From assembly GCA_963677225.1 (NCBI GenBank), contig OY781923.1, positions 62,001 through 126,000 on the forward strand: 64,000 nucleotides of DNA. Reading direction: 5' to 3'. A program made the translations under genes and the position numbers. Of the stretch, positions 16,899 to 26,600 are shown piece by piece. A model generated the notes under the pieces. That model saw only the letters and a list, made by a program, of their open reading frames with translations. It did not search any database and was not told the origin of the DNA. This DNA comes from SABI01 sp028532915 (GTDB lineage: Bacteria; Spirochaetota; Spirochaetia; Sphaerochaetales; Sphaerochaetaceae). Numbering within the stretch: position 1 is the stretch's first letter; each line of letters opens with the position of its first letter.

Positions 16899-17612
16899 CT
16901 AACTCCTATTATCAACATTCTGTGCTCGTTCTCGTGCACTCTTGCGCACTAATAAGCCAGCGTCGTCTTTCTTTGATTTATCAAGAATCTCACCGTTGTA
17001 CACCCATACTTTAACACCGATGACCCCGAAGGAGGTGTTTGCCTGGGCAAACCCGTAATCGATATCGCTTCTCAGAGTATGAAGTGGAATTCTTCCATCT
17101 TTCAACCACTCCGAACCGGCAATTTCCTTTCCGCCGAGTCTTCCGGAAACCTTGATCTTGACTCCCTGAGCTCCGGCCTGCATAGCCTTGCTGATCGCCA
17201 TCTTGAGTGCTCTTCGGTGTGAACCGCGGTTGGTAAGCTGTCTGGCAACATTGCCTGCAATGAGCTGAGCATCAGCATCGGGTTTCTTGATCTCTTTGAT
17301 CTTGATCTGAACCTTCTTGTCCGTCAGTCCCTGAAGTCTTGCACCAAGCTTCTCAACGTTTGAACCTTTTGCTCCGATAATGATACCGGGGCGGCTGGTA
17401 GAGATCGTCAGGGAAACGCGCTGTGGTTTTCTGACAATTTCAACATCAGCGATCTCAGCACCTTGAACCTCAGGACAGGTAAGGAGAACCTTTCTGAGTT
17501 TCAAATCCTCATGAAGGGTTGCTGCATATTCTCTGGGATCAACATACCATTTTGATTTCCAGGTCTTGTTGACTCCCAACCGAAGTCCAATTGGATTAAC
17601 TTTCTGACCCAT
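16899..17612 (-). CDS. rpsC: 30S ribosomal protein S3
   Basis: A 237-aa S3 with MGQKVNPIGLRLG, a KH domain around RPGIIIGAKGSNVEKLG and the C-terminal domain SGRLGGKEIAGSEWLKDGRIPLHTLR (cited in part). It forms the mRNA entry helicase site with S4 and S5. The ATG directly abuts the rplV stop. Confidence 0.97.
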   Translation of the reverse strand: MGQKVNPIGLRLGVNKTWKSKWYVDPREYAATLHEDLKLRKVLLTCPEVQGAEIADVEIVRKPQRVSLTISTSRPGIIIGAKGSNVEKLGARLQGLTDKKVQIKIKEIKKPDADAQLIAGNVARQLTNRGSHRRALKMAISKAMQAGAQGVKIKVSGRLGGKEIAGSEWLKDGRIPLHTLRSDIDYGFAQANTSFGVIGVKVWVYNGEILDKSKKDDAGLLVRKSARERAQNVDNRS

Positions 17613-17969
17613 TTACTTACCCACCTTTTCATCGAGCACGACTGTGATATGACACTGTCTCTTCAGAAGAATATCACGTCTTCCATGAGATCTCGGCCAA
17701 ACTCTTTTCAATCGAGGACCATCATCTACATAGAGTTGTGCTATCACCAACTGCTCTTCATCAAGTTTCTTGTTCTGGTTCATTGCGTTTGCTGCAGCAG
17801 ACTGGACAACTTTCTTGAGAAGAATCGCCCCTTTCTGAGGCAGAGCGTCAAGAATTGCCATAGCATCAACATAGGATCTGCTTCTCACCAAGTCGGCAAC
17901 AGGGCGGACTTTGGAGGGAGAAGAGGGTAAATATTTGGCAACAGCTTTAAAACCTTTCTTTTCTTCCAT
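17613..17969 (-). CDS. rplV: 50S ribosomal protein L22
   Basis: A 118-aa L22 with VAKYLPSSPSKVRPVADLVR and the C-terminal PRLKRVWPRSHGRRDILLKR hairpin, which lines the exit tunnel and is the site of macrolide-resistance changes; the hairpin looks ordinary here. Confidence 0.97.
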   Translation of the reverse strand: MEEKKGFKAVAKYLPSSPSKVRPVADLVRSRSYVDAMAILDALPQKGAILLKKVVQSAAANAMNQNKKLDEEQLVIAQLYVDDGPRLKRVWPRSHGRRDILLKRQCHITVVLDEKVGK

Positions 17970-17981
17970 ATTCTACACCTA

Positions 17982-18260
17982 CTACCTTCTACCTTTCTTG
18001 TCTGATGCGGCGTGTCCGCGGAACAGCCTTGTCGGTGAGAATTCACCAAGCTTATGTCCTACGAGGTTTTCAGTAACGAATACCGGAACCCATGTTTTGC
18101 CGTTATACACAGAAATAGTATATCCAACCATCTCGGGGATGATCGTCGAAGTGCGTGAGTACGTCTTGATCATAGGTTTCTTACCCGATTTGTTGGATTC
18201 TGTAATCCTCTTGTAGAGTTTTTTCTCAATAAAAGGACCTTTTTTGATTGACCTAGCCAC
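17982..18260 (-). CDS. rpsS: 30S ribosomal protein S19
   Basis: A 92-aa S19 with MARSIKKGPFIEKKL and the VTENLVGHKLGEFSPTR motif (YxGkxhxPVfvtxxMvGhklGEFapTR pattern). It is in the 30S head, paired with S13. It follows rplB by 11 nt. Confidence 0.97.
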   Translation of the reverse strand: MARSIKKGPFIEKKLYKRITESNKSGKKPMIKTYSRTSTIIPEMVGYTISVYNGKTWVPVFVTENLVGHKLGEFSPTRLFRGHAASDKKGRR

Positions 18261-18271
18261 TTTCTCTACTC

Positions 18272-19096
18272 CTACTTACGCTTTTTCACGATGAAACTAC
18301 CCGAAGGTTTTTTCTTCTTTCGTGTCTTATGTCCCTTAGTCTGTACGCCCCAGGGAGTAACAGGATGACGACCGGATGCGGTCTTTCCTTCACCACCACC
18401 ATGAGGGTGATCGACCGGGTTCATGGCAACACCTCTTACTTTCGGTCTCTTACCCAACCATCTTGAACGGCCGGCTTTACCGAGAGTGACGTTCATATGA
18501 TCGTCATTACCCAATCTGCCCAAGGTTGCCGAACACTCGGCGAATACCATTCTCATTTCACCGGAAGGAAGTTTAAGAGTAACATAATCTCCTTCCTTGG
18601 CGACGATGGTAGCACCTAATCCGGCACTTCGAACCATCTGCCCGCCGCGGCCCAGCTGCAATTCAACGTTGTGAACTGTCAGACCGAGGGGAATGTTTCT
18701 CAGCGGAAGAGTGTTCCCGATTTCCAAAGGAGCCTGAGGTCCGCTCTCAACGCGTGTACCAACTGTGATTCCTTTAGGTGCCAGAATATATCTTTTCTCT
18801 CCGTCAGCATAGAAGACGAGAGCTATATTTGCACTCCTGTTCGGATCGTATTCGATTGTCTTTACAACACCCGGAATGCCGATCTTATCGCGTTTAAAAT
18901 CGATTACACGATAAGCTCTTTTATGACCACCGCCACGTCTTCTAACACTGATGCGACCGAATGTATCACGTCCCGCATGCTTCGAAAGTTTTGTGGTAAG
19001 AGCCTTTTCACTCTTGTTGGTTGTAAGCTCATCAAATACCAATGTGGTCTTCTGGCGCAACCCGGGAGTGTATGGTTTATATTTCTTTAGTGCCAT
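18272..19096 (-). CDS. rplB: 50S ribosomal protein L2
   Basis: A 274-aa L2 with the GRISVRRRGGGHKRAYRVID segment and the C-terminal signature RGVAMNPVDHPHGGGEGK, whose histidine lies near the peptidyl-transferase centre. It is essential for subunit joining and peptide bond formation. Confidence 0.97.
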   Translation of the reverse strand: MALKKYKPYTPGLRQKTTLVFDELTTNKSEKALTTKLSKHAGRDTFGRISVRRRGGGHKRAYRVIDFKRDKIGIPGVVKTIEYDPNRSANIALVFYADGEKRYILAPKGITVGTRVESGPQAPLEIGNTLPLRNIPLGLTVHNVELQLGRGGQMVRSAGLGATIVAKEGDYVTLKLPSGEMRMVFAECSATLGRLGNDDHMNVTLGKAGRSRWLGKRPKVRGVAMNPVDHPHGGGEGKTASGRHPVTPWGVQTKGHKTRKKKKPSGSFIVKKRK

Positions 19097-19105
19097 GTAT
19101 TCCTC

Positions 19106-19408
19106 CTACAGTCCTTCGACGGCCTGAATGACATCACCTTTGGCAAGAGTGATTATCGCCTTCTTCCAGTCACCGGTTGTCCCAGCGATATAACCGCTTT
19201 TACCGCGGGTATATTTTGGTTTACCTTTTACAGACACAACATTGACTTTGACCGGAGTAACATCGAACAACTCCTTGACCGCCTTTGCGATCTGGAATTT
19301 GTTTGCATCCTTAGCCACTTTGAATGTGTACTTCTTCTCTTCCAACTCCCTGGCAATATTAGACTTTTCAGTCAGCACAGGTTGTATGATTACTTGATCT
19401 GCTCTCAC
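19106..19408 (-). CDS. rplW: 50S ribosomal protein L23 (GTG start)
   Basis: A 100-aa L23. An upstream in-frame ATG would lie inside the ribosome-binding site and overlap the rplD stop; the GTG at 19406-19408 has AAGGGG six bases upstream and gives the family N-terminus (V/M)RADQVIIQPVLTEKS. Conserved segments include FKVAKDANKFQIAKAVKELF and KPKYTRGKSG. It docks chaperones at the tunnel exit. Confidence 0.92.
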   Translation of the reverse strand: MRADQVIIQPVLTEKSNIARELEEKKYTFKVAKDANKFQIAKAVKELFDVTPVKVNVVSVKGKPKYTRGKSGYIAGTTGDWKKAIITLAKGDVIQAVEGL

Positions 19409-19418
19409 ATTACACCCC

Positions 19419-20048
19419 TTATTTATCACCGAAGAATTCGTTGAGATTCATAGCGGCACTCTCAAGCATCAAAACTTTTCTTCCGTACAGCAGTTCCTTT
19501 GCGGAAAGTCTGTTGTAGGAAAGCACTTTCAAAAAGGGGATGTTTCTTGCTGCTCTACGCATCATAACATCATCATCTTTCAGAATAAGTACAGTCCGCT
19601 TCTTATCAGTAACAAAGTTCTGCACAATAGATGCAAGCTCCTTTGTTCGACCACTTTCGATGGTGAAATCCTCAACGACCACCAATTTTTCTTCATTCAC
19701 AGCAAGGGAAAGCAGTGATTTCATAGCCAGCCGTTTAACCTTCTTCGGAAGTGTATAGCTATAATCACGGGGTTTAGGACCGAAAATGGTTCCTCCGCCC
19801 ACCCATATCGGAGACTTCTTGTCACCGGCACGGGCATTACCAGTTCCCTTTTGTTTGTATGGTTTTGAGTTACTATAGTTGACTTCACCTCTGGTTTTTG
19901 TACAGGCAGTCCCTACACGACGATTTGCCAATTCATTGTTAATAGCATGATAAATCGAACCATCACTAACTTCACGATTGAATACTTCATCGTTGAGGGT
20001 AATTGCGTGCAACTCTTCCCCTTTAATTGAAAAGACCTTTGTTTCCAT
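19419..20048 (-). CDS. rplD: 50S ribosomal protein L4
   Basis: A 209-aa L4 with the extended tunnel-lining loop (YSNSKPYKQKGTGNARAGDK, then GGTIFGPKPRDYSY) and the C-terminal globular domain. In gammaproteobacteria L4 represses its own operon by transcription attenuation; a hairpin-plus-U element lies upstream of rpsJ here (21012-21052), but no link to L4 can be shown. Confidence 0.97.
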   Translation of the reverse strand: METKVFSIKGEELHAITLNDEVFNREVSDGSIYHAINNELANRRVGTACTKTRGEVNYSNSKPYKQKGTGNARAGDKKSPIWVGGGTIFGPKPRDYSYTLPKKVKRLAMKSLLSLAVNEEKLVVVEDFTIESGRTKELASIVQNFVTDKKRTVLILKDDDVMMRRAARNIPFLKVLSYNRLSAKELLYGRKVLMLESAAMNLNEFFGDK

Positions 20049-20057
20049 TTCTCGCCT

Positions 20058-20678
20058 CTACTTCTTCTTCGCTTTCTTCACGATGACTACGCTCTGGGCG
20101 GGTCCAGGAATCGCTCCTTTCACCAAAAGAACCTGCATCTCTTCATCAACACGGACAACACGAAGATTCTGCACAGTCACCTTATCAGCTCCCATGCGTC
20201 CTGCCATCCTTTTCCCTTTAAAAGTTCTTGATGGAGAGGCAGACATCGCAGTACCACCGATATCACGATGGAACTTAGACCCGTGTGTAGCACGACCACC
20301 GGCAAAATTATGCCGTTTCATACCACCCTGAAATCCTTTACCTTTTGAAGTACCGACGACATCAACAAAACTGACATCATTGAATACATCAACCTTCAGG
20401 ACTTCACCTACGGCTGCTTCTTTATCAAAGTCGCGCATCTCAACCAATGTCTTCTTAGGTGCACATACATCAGTGAATTGCCCAGCATATGGTTTAGTGG
20501 TTTGACTCTTCTTCTTATCAAATGAGCCTAATACACAAGAATTGTAACCGTTCTTTTCAACAGTCCGATTCTCGATGACCACATTGTCCTCTATCTTAAT
20601 TACAGTCACAGGAGTCAGAATACCATTAGCATCAAAGACCTGTGTCATTCCTATTTTTTTTCCGATAAGCCCTAACAT
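20058..20678 (-). CDS. rplC: 50S ribosomal protein L3
   Basis: A 206-aa L3 with MLGLIGKKIGMTQVF at the start and the glutamine-containing loop KGKGFQGGMKRHNFAGG followed by THGSKFHRDIGGTAMSASPS (in parts). It initiates 50S assembly and reaches the peptidyl-transferase centre. Confidence 0.97.
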   Translation of the reverse strand: MLGLIGKKIGMTQVFDANGILTPVTVIKIEDNVVIENRTVEKNGYNSCVLGSFDKKKSQTTKPYAGQFTDVCAPKKTLVEMRDFDKEAAVGEVLKVDVFNDVSFVDVVGTSKGKGFQGGMKRHNFAGGRATHGSKFHRDIGGTAMSASPSRTFKGKRMAGRMGADKVTVQNLRVVRVDEEMQVLLVKGAIPGPAQSVVIVKKAKKK

Positions 20679-20693
20679 CTCTTACCTCAACTA

Positions 20694-21002
20694 TTACTGT
20701 TTAATCTCTACATCTACGCCAGCAGGGAGCTCAAGCTTCATGAGGGCATCCATTACTTTAGATGTAGGGTCAAGAATGTCGATCAGCCTTTTATGTGTTC
20801 GCATCTCAAATTGTTCACGCGATTTTTTATTTACGTGTGGCGATCTAAGTACAGTATACTTGTTGATACGAGTTGGGAGAGGTACGGGGCCAGAGACTTT
20901 GGCACCAGCCTTCACTACTGTCTGCACGATCGCCTTAGCGCTCTGTTCTACGAGCTCAATGTCAAAACCTCTCAGCCGCACCCGAATTCTATCCTTAGCC
21001 AT
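20694..21002 (-). CDS. rpsJ: 30S ribosomal protein S10 (NusE)
   Basis: A 102-aa S10 starting at MAKDRIRVRLRGF; the six upstream in-frame codons lie over the GGAGG site. It has the VSGPVPLPTRINKYTVLRSPHVNKKSREQFEMRTHKRLIDI core (cited in part). It serves the 30S head and, with NusB, transcription antitermination. It is separated from tuf by a hairpin with a U-tract. Confidence 0.96.
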   Translation of the reverse strand: MAKDRIRVRLRGFDIELVEQSAKAIVQTVVKAGAKVSGPVPLPTRINKYTVLRSPHVNKKSREQFEMRTHKRLIDILDPTSKVMDALMKLELPAGVDVEIKQ

Positions 21003-21011
21003 TATTCCTCC

Positions 21012-21052
21012 AAAAAACAATTCTTGCCCGCACCTTATGCGATGCGAGCAAG
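21012..21052 (-). terminator. Attenuator-like hairpin between tuf and rpsJ
   Basis: On the minus-strand transcript a 10-bp stem with one G-U pair (CTTGCUCGCA with UGCGGGCAAG, 21023-21052, 10-nt loop) is followed by AATTG and six U residues (21012-21017), just before the rpsJ ribosome site. It has the form of an intrinsic terminator, slightly weakened by the 5-nt gap before the U-tract. Partial readthrough would yield more EF-Tu than ribosomal proteins. Confidence 0.6.
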
Positions 21053-21062
21053 CAACTAGTCG

Positions 21063-22253
<1,191 letters not shown>

Positions 22254-22542
22254 CAGTTCCTCCTTGTGACAATCTTTGTCACAGAAAAAAAATATATCGT
22301 GCTCCATAAAGGCAAGACGCCTTTACCTTTCGATTTAGAGAGACAAACTGATTCGGGATTTTTTTACACTAGACGAAAAGAGGGATCCAGAGGTCGAAAA
22401 ACATGTTTCAGCCAACGACATAGTACAGATTTCAAAAATTCTGCTATCTGGAACCACCTTATCATCCCAGTACATTAAGTCCGGACAATCGGTTTGGCTC
22501 TACAAATGTCCTTAATGAGCATACTGCTCCCTAAAGGACACC
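22254..22542 (-). promoter_or_regulatory. Structured 5' leader of the tuf-S10 operon
   Basis: About 289 nt lie between the predicted start site and the tuf ATG, with no plausible gene. Three hairpins can be drawn: GTCCTTTA...TTAAGGAC enclosing GAGCA/TGCTC (22508-22539); TAAAGGC/GCCTTTA (22307-22325); and TGTGACA/TGTCACA (22265-22283) immediately before the AAGGAGG ribosome site, itself preceded by eight U residues (22285-22292). The leader may carry autoregulation of EF-Tu or the S10 operon. No known family is recognised. Confidence 0.5.
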
Positions 22543-22548
22543 TTTGCT

Positions 22549-22577
22549 AATATAGAGGGTTTGCTAATTTGTGTCAA
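22549..22577 (-). promoter_or_regulatory. tuf-S10 operon promoter
   Basis: Minus strand: -35 TTGACA (22572-22577), exact 17-bp spacer, -10 TATATT (22549-22554). It lies downstream of the rpsG terminator, so tuf and the S10-spc-alpha genes form a unit separate from rpoBC-rpsLG. Confidence 0.8.
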
Positions 22578-22645
22578 CACATATATTACGATAAATCCAA
22601 ATAAATGAGATACCGCCGGAAGCAGGACACGAATCGGGCAACCAG

Positions 22646-22674
22646 AAAAAAAAAGCGCCGACGAACGACGCTTT
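22646..22674 (-). terminator. Intrinsic terminator after rpsG
   Basis: A 9-bp stem with one G-U pair (AAAGCGTCG with CGGCGCTTT, 22652-22674), a 5-nt loop, and a run of U residues down to 22646. It begins 18 nt after the rpsG stop and ends the rpoBC-rpsLG unit. Confidence 0.9.
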
Positions 22675-22691
22675 TCAAAATATGGAAAATC

Positions 22692-23162
22692 CTATCTGTT
22701 GTGAGAAGAGAATGCCTTGTTGGCCTCTGCCATTCTGTGTGTATCCTCTTTCTTCTTATATGCTGAACCTGTACCGGCGACAGCGTCGGTAATTTCTGCA
22801 GCGAGTTTCTCACTCATGGACTTGCCGTTTCTTGATCTTGCAGCGTTGATAAGCCAGCGCATTGCGAGAGCTTCTCTGCGGCTCTCTTTGATCTCGACGG
22901 GAACCTGATAGGTTGCACCACCGACACGTCTCGATTTAACTTCCACGACAGGCTTTACATTCTCAAGAGCTTTCAGGAAAACTTCGAGAGGATTTTCATC
23001 ACTCTTGTTTTCGATAGTCTTGAGAGCATCATAGATGATCTTCGTGCTGATCGACTTCTTCCCGTCAATCATCATCCGACGAATGAATTTCTCCACAACG
23101 ATGCTGTTATAGACTGCATCGGGCAAAATCTCTCGCACCGGAGCTACTGTTCTTCTTGCCAT
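22692..23162 (-). CDS. rpsG: 30S ribosomal protein S7
   Basis: A 156-aa S7 with VEKFIRRMMIDGKKSISTKI and the VGGATYQVPVEIKESRREALA segment. It is the primary binder of the 16S 3' domain and lines the E site. It is the last gene before a strong terminator; in most bacteria fusA would follow here. Confidence 0.97.
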   Translation of the reverse strand: MARRTVAPVREILPDAVYNSIVVEKFIRRMMIDGKKSISTKIIYDALKTIENKSDENPLEVFLKALENVKPVVEVKSRRVGGATYQVPVEIKESRREALAMRWLINAARSRNGKSMSEKLAAEITDAVAGTGSAYKKKEDTHRMAEANKAFSSHNR

Positions 23163-23177
23163 TGTACTATTCTCCCC

Positions 23178-23552
23178 TTATGCCTTCGGCTTTTTAGCAC
23201 CATACTTGGAACGGGATCTCTTTCGGTCACTCACACCAAGGGTATCTTTTGCACCACGAACAATGTGATAACGAACACCGGGAAGGTCTTTGACTCTTCC
23301 GCCGCGCATGAGTACAACACTGTGCTCCTGCAGGTTATGTCCGATACCAGGGATATATGCGGTTACTTCGATTCCGTTTGAAAGACGGACTCTTGCGACT
23401 TTTCTCAATGCCGAGTTCGGCTTTTTGGGGGTCACTGTCATAACTCTCGTACAGACCCCGCGTTTTTGAGGACACCCCTGCAATGCCGGAGACTTGGTCT
23501 TATTGACGTTCGTCCTGCGTCCTTTACGTATTAATTGGTTAATTGTAGGCAT
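23178..23552 (-). CDS. rpsL: 30S ribosomal protein S12
   Basis: A 124-aa S12 starting at MPTINQLIRKGRR; the upstream in-frame codons are not conserved. The decoding loops are wild type: TPKKPNSALRK (the Lys changed in streptomycin resistance is present) and RVKDLPGVRYHIVRG. It proofreads codon-anticodon pairing. Confidence 0.97.
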   Translation of the reverse strand: MPTINQLIRKGRRTNVNKTKSPALQGCPQKRGVCTRVMTVTPKKPNSALRKVARVRLSNGIEVTAYIPGIGHNLQEHSVVLMRGGRVKDLPGVRYHIVRGAKDTLGVSDRKRSRSKYGAKKPKA

Positions 23553-23697
23553 CTTTCGATACACTCCCTTTCTCGTTTTAGTGAGAACACATAGCAATGT
23601 TCTCATTCATCATAGCGAAAGTTCGCTACCCATTTTATATCATCTCCAAAGTCAGCATGTGAAACGATTCATTCACAGAGGGACATGATGAATATCT
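23553..23697 (-). other. rpoC-rpsL intergenic leader with two hairpins
   Basis: A 145-nt gap holds two stems on the transcript: TAGCGAA/TTCGCTA (23613-23628) and GAGAACA/TGTTCTC with an 8-nt loop (23583-23604), the latter just upstream of rpsL. Neither has a U-tract. TATAAA-like bases near 23640 could be part of a weak internal promoter; no good -35 pairs with them. Confidence 0.35.
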
Positions 23698-26600
23698 CTA
23701 TTCATCATCCCCGTCATCGACAGTTTCACCTTCGGATAACATTTCCTGTTCAGGAACAACGTCTTCAAGTTCATCTTCATATGCGCCTGATTTACGTGAT
23801 TCCATCAGAGATTCAACCTGAGATTCAAGATCTATAGGATTATCCTCTTTCACCCTGATGCCCCGATACCGCTTCATTCCGGTTCCGGCGGGAATCAGGT
23901 GCCCGATAATCACATTTTCCTTCAAACCCCTCAGAACGTCTCTACTACCAGCAATCGCCGCGTTTGTCAAGACCTTCGTCGTCTCCTGGAAGGATGCGGC
24001 GGAGATAAACGAGTCGATACTCAGTGAAGCTCTCGTAATACCGAGAAGCATCGGTTTCGCATCGGCCGGCTGCCCTCCTTGTGCCAGCACTCTGGCATTT
24101 TCCTCATGGAACCGGTACTTGTCGACCTGCTGTCCCTGAATGAAGGAAGTATCACCGACTCCTATGATCTCGACTTTGCGGAGCATCTGCCGGACGACGA
24201 CACCGAGGTGTTTATCGTTGATATCAACTCCCTGAAGCCTGTAGACTTCCTGAACTTCATCAAGCAGGAAGGACTGCAGTGCATTCTCTCCGAGAATCTC
24301 GAGGATATCATGAGGAGCGATAGGCCCGTCACACAGTCTTTCAGCGGCTTCGACCCGGTCTCCGTCACGAACCAGCATATGCTTGCTCATCGGAACCAGA
24401 TGCTTGAACTGATGACCGAAATCGTCTTCAACGACAACGACTCTCTTACCTTTGGTGACCGCACCGAATTTCACCACGCCGTCGACTTTCGCAAGTACGG
24501 ACGGGTTTCTCGGTTTTCGAGCTTCGAACAATTCTCCGACACGAGGCAGACCACCTGTAATATCTTTCGTCTTTACACTTTCTTTCAGAATCTTGGCAAG
24601 GATCTGCCCTTTCTTGATCTGTGCGTGATCATCGATACTCAGATACGATGATGCAGGCAGAAAGTAGGTTGCAACGACTTCCTCCTGATTGTTCAGGATC
24701 GAGATACGGGGCTGAAGAGTCTCACTGATGTGCTCGGTGATCTTCTTCTCGATAGATCCGGTCTCGACGTTCACCTCTTCTTTCAAAGTCGTTCCCAGCT
24801 TGATGTCGACAAACTCGACTTTACCATCGAATTCTGCGATGATAGGCTCGCTGAACGGGTCGAAGAAAGCGATCGGCGTTCCGCTCTCAACATATGAGGG
24901 AACTTCAATCTTCAGCTGCGATCCGTTTCTGATATCTATGCGCTGTTCCTGAGAGACGATAAACAGACCGTTACCGTTGATCTTCGCGACTCCGATGACA
25001 TCCGATGTAAAGTCGCGGCCGTCTTTGTCAGTATACAGAGGAGCTCCGATAGCCACAACATCTCCATCACCGATCAGAAGTTTCTTGTAATCATCTTTCT
25101 TGAAGTGCTCGAGAACCTTGGAATAGAACATGAAACCTTTTCTTGTGAAAAGCTTTTCCCCATCCTCGGTCGTAACGATCGTTCCTGCAACAGAGTTGAC
25201 GAATACCGGATAATTGAAAATGATACGATTCTCTTCCGAAGCGCTCGTTGCAGTTCCCCCGACGTGGAATGTTCTCATCGTAAGCTGGGTTCCGGGCTGT
25301 CCGATCGACTGCGCCGCAATTATACCGACGGCTTCACCGATATCTACCGGACGGTTCGTCGCCAGATTCCTTCCGTAACACTTCCTGCACACGCCATGAT
25401 GGGCTTCACAGGTAAGAACCGTTCTGATCAGAACACGTTCGATACCGGACTGCTCGATCTCGATCGATTTCGCAGCTGTGATCTCTTCGTTCACATCCAG
25501 GATAAGTTCTCCGGTAGCAGGATGAATGACCTTCTCCAGAGTATATCTTCCCACGATTCGGTCCGAGAGAGATTCTACGATCTCATCACCGTCTTTCATC
25601 GCAGTTCTTTCGATACCGTTGATAGTTCCGCAGTCATCTTCGTTGATTACAACGTCCTGCGCGATATCAACCAGACGACGGGTCAGGTATCCGGCCTCGG
25701 CGGTCTTAAGCGCCGTATCGGCAAGTCCCTTACGGGCTCCGTTTGTAGAAATATAGAATTCGATGATCGAAAGACCTTCTTTGAAGTTGGATCTGATCGG
25801 GAATTCGATGATGTCACCGGAAGGTTTCGCCATCAACCCGCGCATACCGCCCAACTGACGGATCTGAGTCTTGGAACCTCTTGCACCGGAATCTGCCATG
25901 AGATATAACGGGTTAAATCCGCTCTGGCTCTTCTTCAGTTCATCCATGAGAGAGTTGGAAATATCTTCGGTGGTCTTACTCCACACCTCAATGACGCGGT
26001 TATACCGTTCATCCTGAGTAATATGACCCTGACGATACTGTTCTTTGATCTCATTCTGCCGTTTGTCCGCGATCGCGACAAGTTCAGCCTTCGCATCAGG
26101 AATGATCATATCGGAAAGACCGATTGTCGCCCCGAACAGTGTGGCGTACTTGAATCCGACATCCTTGATCGAATCAAGCATTTTTACAGCAACAGATGTC
26201 TTCTGGTCCTGAATAACGCTTCCCACGAGTTTCTTGAGCTCTTTATCACCGAAACAGATATTCTGGAATCCGATCTCTTCGGGCATCTCCGAATTGAAGA
26301 TGACTCTTCCCGGAGTGGTCTCGACCACTTCACCGGTTTCCAGTTTATATTTAATCATCGCATTGTATGCGAGGGCACCGCTGTCGATGGCAAGGAAGAG
26401 TTCGCTAATATTGTCATAATATTTGCCCTCTCCTTTAGCACCTTTCATTTCACGGGTAAGGTAGTTGATCCCGAGAACCATGTCCTGCGAAGGAAATACG
26501 ATAGGTTTTCCGTTAGCCGGGTCCAGCAGATTGTTTGCAGAGAGCATGAGCGTCCAGCATTCTATCTGGGCAGCCTGGGTCAGAGGCACGTGTACAGCCA

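Noticed and set aside
22265..22283. CRP-type operator TGTGA...TCACA before tuf
   Set aside because: The spacing between half sites is 9, not 6, and it lies between promoter and ribosome site; it is better read as an RNA hairpin.
22284..22325. Intrinsic terminator in the tuf leader
   Set aside because: The TAAAGGC/GCCTTTA stem is 14 nt away from the U8 run, too far for a normal intrinsic terminator.
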